A DNA stretch of 31,282 nucleotides, taken from positions 1 through 31,282 of the IMG/VR virus record IMGVR_UViG_3300006875_000087. One strand, given 5' to 3'. Of the stretch, positions 1 through 7,798 are shown one piece after another. Below the pieces are notes generated by a model, which was given only the letters and a program-made list of their open reading frames with translations, made no database searches and was not told the origin of the DNA. Every line of letters begins with the position of its first letter. The first letter of the stretch is position 1. This DNA is from a virus. The position numbers and the translations under genes were made by a program.

Positions 1-17
1 TTCGCGTAGACAGCCAT
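1..17 (-). CDS. Start of a further leftward gene (partial)
   Basis: Reading leftward from base 17 there is an ATG followed by four open codons (M-A-V-Y-A) before the window ends. The call rests on position: a perfect late promoter box at 27-34 sits nine bases upstream of this ATG, the same close spacing seen in front of gp25 and the gene at 23220. The product cannot be identified. In related phages other fiber or tail genes commonly follow the large fiber gene, but nothing here proves that. Confidence 0.45.
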
Positions 18-26
18 AAGTCAGTG

Positions 27-34
27 TATTTATA
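27..34 (-). promoter_or_regulatory. T4-type late promoter box
   Basis: The leftward strand reads TATAAATA, a perfect match to the T4 late promoter element recognised by the gp55 sigma factor. It lies between the stop of the large fiber gene and an ATG at base 17. If transcription starts about six bases past the box, as in T4, the leader would be only about four bases. Confidence 0.75.
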
Positions 35-36
35 AC

Positions 37-3000
37 TTACTTATTTGCCTTTAATGACTCGATCTCGGCCTTGAGATCCTTGATGGCCTCGATCAGGAGA
101 GGAACCAGGAGCTCGTAACGAACTGCCTTGAATCCATCCTGACGTTCACCCACAACGTTCGGGAAGACCTTCTCGACCTCCTGGGCGATGACGCCGGAGT
201 TGTCGTTACGAACGAAGTAACCATCCACATCACCGTGAGACTTCTTGTAGGTATCATTCCAGTCATAGACCACACCATTGATCTGAGTAACCTTGTCCAG
301 TGCATTCTCAATCTTGCGGACGTTCGTCTTGAGGCGTTCGTCTGAGGTGTAATATGCAGTGATGTTATCGATCGCACGGATCTCGCCAGACACTCCAGAT
401 GCAGCGGTACCAACTCCAATAGAACCGAACTGGACATTCGATGTTGTTGCTACAGCCTGAGGAATGGACACTGAAATTTCGCCGGCATTTACATAAGCTA
501 CAGTAACTCCTGTACCATTAGAAATCTTTAGCGATGATGTTCCAGAGCTTGAATCCAGCTTATAAACTGTAGAGTTAAGATAGGCGCCTCCGGTGACAGT
601 TTGAGCAGAAAGAGCCAGGCTGCTTACAATCGAACTTTCAGGCTTAGATGAAACATCACTCCACGGAACAGATGCCACAGTAGTGAACGCATTCTGTGCG
701 TTAGCCTTTAGATATCCGGCAGTGAATGTTGTCGCTCCAGTACCACCATTTGCGACTGCAACGGTACCGGTTACGTTTGCGGCAGTACCAGTCGTATTTT
801 GATTGAGCGTAGGGAAGTTTGTTAATGAAGCAGCTGAACCGATAAAGGATGTCGCTGTAAGTGATCCAGAGAAAACAGATGCTCCAGTATGAGCGCTGTA
901 AATCGCATAATTTGTAGTACCCAGCGTGCAGTTATCGATATAAAGACCGCGCGTTTCGGTGACTGCTGTAGTACCAGTACGTGTAACGGCGCCGATTCGA
1001 ATGGCGCTGTACGTCATCGCTGGCGTAGATTCACTCCAGAAGCTCGAGTCAATGATTGGAACAATTCCAATGCCTTCCATCACACCTCCGCCGATGCTGT
1101 TTGGTCGAAACGTTGGACGCAACCAAATCGCTCGTGTTGGCTGAGCGGCAGAAATTGAATCAAATCCTAGGTCAAGGTTTAGAGCAGCAGTCGAGCTCGA
1201 ATTAGAGCCGATGCCCATCTTCTGGCTGAATATCTTAGTTCCAGCAATAGTCTGATTGCCCGAGGTTTTGACGTAATTGCTATCACTTTCTGTTGATCCG
1301 TCACCCTTCAGAATATCGGTTGAGAATGCGCCAGACTTAACAAATGATCCAGCAGTAATGCTAGTCGTCGTTGTGTTTCCAACATTGCAGACAGTTTGCA
1401 GATTTGGATTAGATGTCAGATACGATGATGTATCTAATGACCAGGTATCAGTATTAGTCTTTCTAAGTAGTCCGCTTGTTCCGGTCAATCCAGCGATTGC
1501 TGCAAGATCAGCATCAAATGGCTGGTAATTCAGCGATGGAATTCTAGCAGCATCAAACGTTCCCGTGGTAATTTTAGCAGCATCTAGTGATGGAATTCTA
1601 GCAGCATCAAACGTTCCCGTGGTAATTTTAGCAGCATCTAGTGATGGAATATCTGCTGCAACAAGAGCTCTGAATGTCGGAACCGCCGCTACACCACTCG
1701 GAGGACCTGCCAGAACCGTATTTGCATTCTTTGTACCATATGGATTCTGAGTATCGCCGTAACTGGCAGAAAGACTTATATTCGGGGTTGTTCCTCCAGA
1801 GGAAGAAATTGGAGCTGTGGCTCCAACAGATGTGACGTATGTTCCAATAGGTTGATATGCTGTCGAAGCAGTATATGCCGCAGTACCCAGACCTAACATA
1901 ACCTGAACTTGTGCGACAGTTAATTCTGCTGGAGCCGCTGAGGTGCTAGCACTATTATTTCCCAGAATTCGTTGTGCTGCAATATCTGCAATCTTTCCAA
2001 GGGTAACATTAGAATTAGCAATCTTCGCGGTTGTGATAGCATTATTGGCGATTGTCGTTGAAATGCTTGTTGCACCGGTTCCTGTTACATCACCTGTAAG
2101 GCTAATGCTTTGATTTCCGGTCAGATAAGACGCTGTATCTAATGACCAGGTATCGGCTGCGGTCTTTCTGAGTAATCCAGATGTTCCGGAGATCCCTGCG
2201 ATGGCGGCAAGATCGGCATCAAGGCGGGCAGAATTGATTGTACCGCTAGTAATCTGTTCACCGCTGATAGACTTATTAGTCAGAGTCTGTGATCCGGTAA
2301 GAGTAACAATGTCAGTCCCTGCGATTCCAAGAACAGCGGTTGATGTCAGAACGGCAGTATTATTGATCTTAAACTGCTTTCCAGTCGGAAGGTTCCAATG
2401 TTCGCTGGATGTCCAGTTCGTGTTGGCAGAATCCCAGGTAATCGTCTTGTCAGTGGCGCCTTTCAGAGTAATACCACCGCCGTTTGCAGTTGAGTCGCTG
2501 GCGGCCTCGGCACCAAATGTAACTCCACCAGATCCTAGGTGTGGACTCGTGACAGTAAATTGAGTTAAATTGTTAATTGCAGCAACAGCAATTGAAGCAG
2601 AACCAAATATACCCCCGCTTGAGTTTATATCCGTTAAACGTTGTCCAGGAATTAATCCGGTAGTATTTCCGCTCGTAAGATTTACGACGATCGACCCGCT
2701 CGTGAGAGTCGCAGCCATTCCTGTTTTTACAGGTACACTTCCAAGCTCAATGTTCTTATCGTCAACCGTCACCGTAGAACTATTGATCGTAGTCGTTGTG
2801 CCATTTACAATTAAATCCCCCGAAAGTGTCAGGGTCGCTGCACTGATGGCGCCACTCGTCGTAAGAGAACCGACCGTAATACCGTTTGATGTTGTAGAGC
2901 CTCTGGTAGTTACAGAATCAAGTGTCTCTGTGTTGATAGGAGCGAAACGAGTATCAAGATTGACACTCGTCAATCCTGTGACGTGGCCATTATTCAGTGT

Positions 3001-5964
3001 GACGTCTTGGATAACAGTTCCACCGCTATTATCAACCGATGCCTGACTTCCCATGGTGGCGTGGACGATATTAACCGTCTTATTTCCACCTGCCGTGGAA
3101 GAAGTAAGTGATATCGTACCATCCGACGCAAAGTTCAGAATATCGTTGTTTGCATTGGCAGTTAACGCCGTAGTGCCGGCAATTGCGATATTCTTGAAAA
3201 TGCTCTGCGATGATCCTTTATCACTATTTGTCAGGGTGACAGTTTCACCCAGATTTACTACAGCACCTCCACTTAATCCAGATCCTCCGGCCGTTGTAAC
3301 AGTGATGCTGCTGTTTGCAAGTTTTGCATTTGTTACATTTCCGTTTAGAATCTTTGCGGTGGTTACTGCGTCTGCTGCAATTTTGCTAGCAATCACAGCG
3401 TTATCAATGATAGTGGATGCCAGAGCAATCGTATATGTTCCGGCACCCAATTCTGTTAGAGTTGTGGATGCTGATCCAGAAAGCTCACCAGATAGGGTAA
3501 CACCAACAACCGGTGAAGGCTTGTTGATCAGTGTATTAAAATTAGCAGAAATCGTAGCAGCACCAGTAATCGTCGTTGCGCCACGAACTGTTAGATCTCC
3601 CTTAATTTCCACCGAGCCATCAGCACCAACTGTAAAACGATTTGCTCCTTGTTGCGCCGTGGGAAAACCATTTGTATACGTTGAATTATTATTGACTACG
3701 GCAAGTACAACGGTGTTGTTTGCAAGAGTTGTTAAAACCTGTGTCTTTCCAGAAACATCCAACGTTCCAGATACCGTTTCATTTCCAGTGACCGCAACGG
3801 TTCCTCCTGTAGAAGTAAGCGTAAGATTAGTCGAAGCGGTAGACGTTGAAATCGTATTCGCTGCACTCCCAAGAACAACATTATTTGCTGTAACAGAGGC
3901 AAACGTTGGTGTTGCCCCGGTATGAATGTTCTGAGGCAGAGAAAGGGCAACAGCTCCGGTCGTCGTTGTGGCCGTTATCTGATTTGCGGTGCCGGTAACC
4001 GATACGATCTTTGCATCGGTATATGCGGTACCGATCGATGTTCCTTGCCAGATTCCGGTTCCAATAGTACCAACAGATGTCAGGGAGGATGTAACAACCG
4101 TGCTATTCAGCGTAGTTCCAGTAAGCGTTCCGGCCGCAGCAGTGACTGTGATATTTGCGGTACCGTCAAAGCTGACTCCATTGATTGTTCTGGCAGTTGC
4201 CAACTTTGTTGCCGTATCGGCATTTCCAGTCAGATTACCAGTGACGTTACCGGTCAGAGGTCCGCTAAATGCCGAGGATGTGACAGAAGCCAGACCAGTG
4301 AATGTCGTAACCGTAGATCCGAGAGATACCGCAGTAGATCCGATCGTAACGGAACTATTGACCAGTTTTCCATTTGCAATGCTTCCGGCAAGCATGGTGT
4401 TAGTTACGGTACCGGTATCTCCAGTTGTCACGATTGTACCGGTTTGTGCCGGCATCGTCAAAGTCACCAGAGCATTTGTTGATGCTGGAGTAAGCTTAAT
4501 TACGTTGGTTCCTGCTGTTGGAAAATCAATCGAAGAAATTCCGGTGAGTGCAAGATTTCCAGACGTACGGTTCAGCGCGACCGATGTTGTACCGATAGAG
4601 AAAGTATCAGCACGACGAGCAATAGTTGCATCTGCAGCTATTGTGACTGCTGCAGATCCATTGAAGCTCGTACCACTAAGTCCATCACCGATTGTCAGCG
4701 CATTTGTTGTCGTCGAAGTGATAGTTCCAGATGATCCGAGGGCAACAGTAACACCATTGAATGTGACAGAACTATTGACAAGCTTTCCATTTGCAATGCT
4801 TCCGGCAAGCATCGTGTTCGTAACGGTTCCAGTATCTCCTGTGGTAACAACTGTTCCGCTTGTTGCAGGGAGAGTGATTGTAGTTGTTCCAGCAATCGCC
4901 GTAGGCTGGAGTAGAACTGTTCCAGATGTTGAACCAGGAAGAGTGACCGATGAAATACCAGCCAAGGCAAGATTACCAGATCCACGGCTCAGAGTTATTG
5001 ATGTGGTACCAATGAATGTCGTATCTGAGGTGAGAGCAATCGTTCCAGAATTATCCGGGATCGTCAGTGTGCGAGTAGTGTTCGCGGTAATACCTGATAA
5101 CTGAAATTGCAGCCTCTTTGTCGGTGTTACATCATCGATAAAGAATGTGGTAGAATCCTGCAGGCTCTTATTCGTCAGAGTTTGAGTTGCGGCAAGGGCT
5201 GCGAAATCGTCATCGGTCAGAGCTGTGTTAAACTGAGCCAGAGTACCGCTGATCGTGTTTGAACCCAGAGCGATCGTCTTGTTCGTCAGGGTCTGAGCTG
5301 TATTCAGGGCTGCGAAATCGTCATCGGTCAGAGCTGTGTTAAACTGAGCCAGAGTACCGGTCAGCGTATTGTTCGCCAGGTTGATGGTCTTCGTGGTGAG
5401 CGTTTCGCTTCCAGCCAAAGTAGCAACCGTTCCGCTTGCAGGAAGAGTCAGTGATGATCCCCCGGCCGCTGTCGTCAAGGCCAGATTTCCCGTAGAGATC
5501 GTCAGAGTACGACTACCATTGTTGATGCCTGTTCCACCGTATGTCGGAGAAACGATTGTTCCCTGCCATACACCCGTACCGATTGTACCGACCGTGGTCA
5601 GAGAGGAGGTGACCACGCCGGATCCTAATGTTGTGGCGTTCAGGACCGATGTTCCGTCGATCGTATATGCCTGACCAGAAGAAAGGTTGAGATTCGACGA
5701 AAAGGTCTTCGTCCCAGAGATCGTGACACTTGATCCTGTCTTCAGTTCGTTCAGAGCGGCAACGATGTTTGATGCAGCAAAAGTGGAAAGGCTACCGATG
5801 ACTCCAATGTCACTCTGAAGCTCGTTGATGGCACCCACCAACGATGTGTTCGCGGTGATATTGGCCGAAAGCGTCGCTCTGTCGCCTAGGTCAGACGAAA
5901 CAGTGTTCGTCTTTGTGCGCCATTGCTCAAATGTATCGGAACGTAGGACTTCAGTGAGGGCCAT
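37..5964 (-). CDS. Long tail fiber protein with C-terminal self-cleaving chaperone domain
   Basis: A 1975-residue virion protein, probably the main host-binding tail fiber or its shaft. The N-terminus (MALTEVLRSDTFEQWRTKTN) is of the type that starts many exo-T-even tail fibers. The body is Thr/Ser/Gly/Ala-rich with many short beta repeats, including LAQFNTALTDDDFAAL units, a tandem 18-residue unit (SLDAAKITTGTFDAARIP twice) and two copies of a TGDTGTVTNTMLAGSIANGK block, as expected for a trimeric beta-structured fiber. A less repetitive island near residues 1560-1680 may be a folded knob. The last about 102 residues, from S1874 (SDERLK), form a peptidase S74 / endosialidase intramolecular chaperone domain. 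In this family the serine is the self-cleavage site that frees the trimerising chaperone, and the end is a short helical coiled coil. The start at 5964 has no Shine-Dalgarno sequence and lies 12 bases after the small upstream gene. Confidence 0.9.
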   Translation of the reverse strand: MALTEVLRSDTFEQWRTKTNTVSSDLGDRATLSANITANTSLVGAINELQSDIGVIGSLSTFAASNIVAALNELKTGSSVTISGTKTFSSNLNLSSGQAYTIDGTSVLNATTLGSGVVTSSLTTVGTIGTGVWQGTIVSPTYGGTGINNGSRTLTISTGNLALTTAAGGSSLTLPASGTVATLAGSETLTTKTINLANNTLTGTLAQFNTALTDDDFAALNTAQTLTNKTIALGSNTISGTLAQFNTALTDDDFAALAATQTLTNKSLQDSTTFFIDDVTPTKRLQFQLSGITANTTRTLTIPDNSGTIALTSDTTFIGTTSITLSRGSGNLALAGISSVTLPGSTSGTVLLQPTAIAGTTTITLPATSGTVVTTGDTGTVTNTMLAGSIANGKLVNSSVTFNGVTVALGSSGTITSTTTNALTIGDGLSGTSFNGSAAVTIAADATIARRADTFSIGTTSVALNRTSGNLALTGISSIDFPTAGTNVIKLTPASTNALVTLTMPAQTGTIVTTGDTGTVTNTMLAGSIANGKLVNSSVTIGSTAVSLGSTVTTFTGLASVTSSAFSGPLTGNVTGNLTGNADTATKLATARTINGVSFDGTANITVTAAAGTLTGTTLNSTVVTSSLTSVGTIGTGIWQGTSIGTAYTDAKIVSVTGTANQITATTTTGAVALSLPQNIHTGATPTFASVTANNVVLGSAANTISTSTASTNLTLTSTGGTVAVTGNETVSGTLDVSGKTQVLTTLANNTVVLAVVNNNSTYTNGFPTAQQGANRFTVGADGSVEIKGDLTVRGATTITGAATISANFNTLINKPSPVVGVTLSGELSGSASTTLTELGAGTYTIALASTIIDNAVIASKIAADAVTTAKILNGNVTNAKLANSSITVTTAGGSGLSGGAVVNLGETVTLTNSDKGSSQSIFKNIAIAGTTALTANANNDILNFASDGTISLTSSTAGGNKTVNIVHATMGSQASVDNSGGTVIQDVTLNNGHVTGLTSVNLDTRFAPINTETLDSVTTRGSTTSNGITVGSLTTSGAISAATLTLSGDLIVNGTTTTINSSTVTVDDKNIELGSVPVKTGMAATLTSGSIVVNLTSGNTTGLIPGQRLTDINSSGGIFGSASIAVAAINNLTQFTVTSPHLGSGGVTFGAEAASDSTANGGGITLKGATDKTITWDSANTNWTSSEHWNLPTGKQFKINNTAVLTSTAVLGIAGTDIVTLTGSQTLTNKSISGEQITSGTINSARLDADLAAIAGISGTSGLLRKTAADTWSLDTASYLTGNQSISLTGDVTGTGATSISTTIANNAITTAKIANSNVTLGKIADIAAQRILGNNSASTSAAPAELTVAQVQVMLGLGTAAYTASTAYQPIGTYVTSVGATAPISSSGGTTPNISLSASYGDTQNPYGTKNANTVLAGPPSGVAAVPTFRALVAADIPSLDAAKITTGTFDAARIPSLDAAKITTGTFDAARIPSLNYQPFDADLAAIAGLTGTSGLLRKTNTDTWSLDTSSYLTSNPNLQTVCNVGNTTTTSITAGSFVKSGAFSTDILKGDGSTESDSNYVKTSGNQTIAGTKIFSQKMGIGSNSSSTAALNLDLGFDSISAAQPTRAIWLRPTFRPNSIGGGVMEGIGIVPIIDSSFWSESTPAMTYSAIRIGAVTRTGTTAVTETRGLYIDNCTLGTTNYAIYSAHTGASVFSGSLTATSFIGSAASLTNFPTLNQNTTGTAANVTGTVAVANGGTGATTFTAGYLKANAQNAFTTVASVPWSDVSSKPESSIVSSLALSAQTVTGGAYLNSTVYKLDSSSGTSSLKISNGTGVTVAYVNAGEISVSIPQAVATTSNVQFGSIGVGTAASGVSGEIRAIDNITAYYTSDERLKTNVRKIENALDKVTQINGVVYDWNDTYKKSHGDVDGYFVRNDNSGVIAQEVEKVFPNVVGERQDGFKAVRYELLVPLLIEAIKDLKAEIESLKANK
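1535..1642. repeat. Perfect 54-bp tandem duplication inside the fiber gene
   Basis: Bases 1535-1588 and 1589-1642 are identical head-to-tail copies, followed by the first 8 bases of a third. The unit is 18 codons, so copy changes keep the frame. It encodes SLDAAKITTGTFDAARIP twice. Perfect DNA identity suggests a recent duplication or ongoing homogenisation. Confidence 0.95.
5195..5359. repeat. Two identical 54-bp direct repeats, 111 bp apart, in the fiber gene
   Basis: Bases 5195-5248 and 5306-5359 are identical. They fall in the N-terminal third of the fiber and encode the NTALTDDDFAAL repeat module. The 111-bp offset is 37 codons, so unequal recombination would remove or add a whole module in frame. 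Confidence 0.95.
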
Positions 5965-5976
5965 GGAAGTATGAGA

Positions 5977-6207
5977 TTACTTAGAATTCTGAGTAGAGGA
6001 CAGTAGAGATTGCACCATTGACTTGAGCTCATCAACATCCGACTTGAGCCTTTGAATCTCCGCTTCCTTGTCATCGAAGGTCTTTTTCGCAACCAGGCGA
6101 CGGAGATAGTCTTTAGTGTTTCTATTTATTATAGCTTTCGAATAGCTATCTCTGACAAGAGAAGGATCTTCTTTGACAACTGCGTATTTGGGATCCGTTT
6201 GGCTCAT
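5977..6207 (-). CDS. Small coiled-coil protein upstream of the fiber gene
   Basis: A 76-residue protein of unknown function. The N-terminal half contains DPKYAVVKEDPSLVRD and a basic stretch. The C-terminal half (from about residue 45) is a heptad-rich helix (KEAEIQRLKSDVDELKSMVQ) that should form a coiled coil. Its ATG overlaps the stop of the upstream structural gene in an ATGA arrangement, so the two are probably translationally coupled, and the fiber gene follows 12 bases later. A late promoter-like box lies within it. A role in fiber assembly or as a small virion component is plausible from position only. Confidence 0.75.
   Translation of the reverse strand: MSQTDPKYAVVKEDPSLVRDSYSKAIINRNTKDYLRRLVAKKTFDDKEAEIQRLKSDVDELKSMVQSLLSSTQNSK
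6123..6130 (-). promoter_or_regulatory. Possible internal late promoter for the fiber gene
   Basis: The leftward strand reads AATAAATA, fitting the looser NATAAATA form of the T4-type late box. It is inside the 76-residue gene, about 160 bases before the fiber start, so it could give an extra fiber transcript. One box inside AT-rich coding sequence could also be chance. Confidence 0.4.
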
Positions 6208-7790
6208 GTCACAGCGATGGCTCTCAGGTCAGAGCAGGAAGGAGCTGCTGAGCTGTTCTCCGAGGTAAAGACGATCTTCAATGCAAAGGCCACAAATGGC
6301 CCAGATAACATTGATTCTGTGACAGCATACTCAACATCGGCATATTCTGCTGCATTGTCATTGATCGGAACGGTATCGATTGGATTGACAGCCACCCATG
6401 GTAATGAATCAAAATTAGCATCGATGTTATTGGTTACCTTGTAGTAGAGATTAATATACGATCCAGTTGGACGGTTTACTGCCAGGAAGATACGAAGGGC
6501 CAACGCAGCCGTCGCCAGGTCAACTCGACGGGTGATATACTTCGAAAGGGAAGAAGAACCGCTGGCCGCTGTTTCTGCCTGGTATCCCTCCACCACATTA
6601 TATCCAGTTGCGGCAGATCCGATTGGACGATCGAGACGGTACGAAATGGCAATCGCCGAGGTACGATTCAGATCAATGACCGGAGAAAGTGTAGACTGGG
6701 TTGTGGTAAACGTGCCCTTGAGATACAGGCTCTTTGAGGTCGGACTTGCGCTGTTCACCGCACGAACGATCTGAGGATGATTCATCTCGACATTCTGATT
6801 GACCGGAACCTGATAATATTGACTCAGTGAGTGAGGAATCTCAGATCCGGCCAATGACTTTCCTGTCGTGGTACGAGCGTACCAGTCAGCTCTGGTGTTC
6901 TTGAACACAAGCTGCTGTACATTCGGGTATAGAATATCGTATGTCTTATTCTCGGTGGCAGTCACGACCGTTCCACCAACACGACTTGAGGCAGTAAAGT
7001 TTGAGGCGCCTCCAGCCAAAAACGTATAAGAATCCTGTTCGGCATCAACAACGTTTCGGGTGCCGTTGATATCACTTCCCAGGACTCCGTTGTAACTGGT
7101 ACCTGCCGTCAGACCTGCGATTGTAACTTCTGATGTCCCGGCGATGTGACCGTGGTTCTTCTGGAACACTCTGACCTTCTTTGTTCCGCTATAGGTATAA
7201 AGAGGATTTGATTCAAGTGTAATGACTGGAAGTGTTGCTTCGTTCAGGATGATGTCACCAGTGGAAACAAATTCAGCGCGACGAATCACGAACTTGATAT
7301 CTAGATTCTGCTCAGGGATCCAGGTCGATGCATTCTGAGACTTGAACATCACTCCAGCATATGGCTGTTTGGTGATAGAGAACGACGTATTTGTCACATC
7401 GTTTTTTCCGGTCTCTGCAACCCAGATCTTATAGTTACGAGAGTTAGCATTCACCACGAAGCAGTATTCTGACGTATCAAGTAGAAAAACCGGAGCAGAA
7501 AACGCAAACTTCGTAGGCAACGATGCGCTAGAACTCGTTGCGACGTCAGCGGCATTGACTGTCACCGTTGAAAATGGAACAATGATTCCGGTAGGAATTC
7601 CATTTTCCATCTCTCGAATCTCAAGAGTAACCGGTAGGGTAGAATCTTTAGATGCAAAGTATAGATCGATCGACGTCAAAAATGCTCCACCTGGACTATC
7701 GACGATAAAACTCTGTGCAACAGGATCGACGTAGGTCTTAGCCTGCTGCAGAGCTGACGTTTGTGTTGGTGATAGGTATACGTTGCTCAT
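6204..7790 (-). CDS. Baseplate/tail structural protein with DPxAQSF domain
   Basis: A 528-residue virion protein, predicted beta-rich. The N-terminal region has the signature YVDPVAQSFIVDSPGGAFLT at about residues 20-39, then PVTLEIREMENGIPTG and an EYCFVV.ANSR stretch. From memory, this domain in related phages usually sits inside the large DUF4815 protein, whose gene lies 8 bases upstream here. The C-terminal half has no motif I recognise, and its end (SGPFVAFALKIVFTS) is beta-like. The most likely location is the peripheral baseplate or fiber attachment region. The start at 7790 has no SD. The stop overlaps the next gene (ATGA). Confidence 0.75.
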   Translation of the reverse strand: MSNVYLSPTQTSALQQAKTYVDPVAQSFIVDSPGGAFLTSIDLYFASKDSTLPVTLEIREMENGIPTGIIVPFSTVTVNAADVATSSSASLPTKFAFSAPVFLLDTSEYCFVVNANSRNYKIWVAETGKNDVTNTSFSITKQPYAGVMFKSQNASTWIPEQNLDIKFVIRRAEFVSTGDIILNEATLPVITLESNPLYTYSGTKKVRVFQKNHGHIAGTSEVTIAGLTAGTSYNGVLGSDINGTRNVVDAEQDSYTFLAGGASNFTASSRVGGTVVTATENKTYDILYPNVQQLVFKNTRADWYARTTTGKSLAGSEIPHSLSQYYQVPVNQNVEMNHPQIVRAVNSASPTSKSLYLKGTFTTTQSTLSPVIDLNRTSAIAISYRLDRPIGSAATGYNVVEGYQAETAASGSSSLSKYITRRVDLATAALALRIFLAVNRPTGSYINLYYKVTNNIDANFDSLPWVAVNPIDTVPINDNAAEYADVEYAVTESMLSGPFVAFALKIVFTSENSSAAPSCSDLRAIAVT

Positions 7791-7798
7791 GCTTTAAA

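Noticed and set aside
3053-5104. Long rightward open frames (about 290 and 371 codons) opposite the fiber
   Set aside because: They are Val/Pro/Thr-rich mirror translations of the repetitive Thr/Ala/Gly fiber codons, with no RBS and no recognisable protein pattern.
1535-5359. Regular repeats in the fiber region as a CRISPR array or non-coding repeat block
   Set aside because: All repeats are in frame within a continuous 1975-codon gene, and no unique spacers of constant length separate them.
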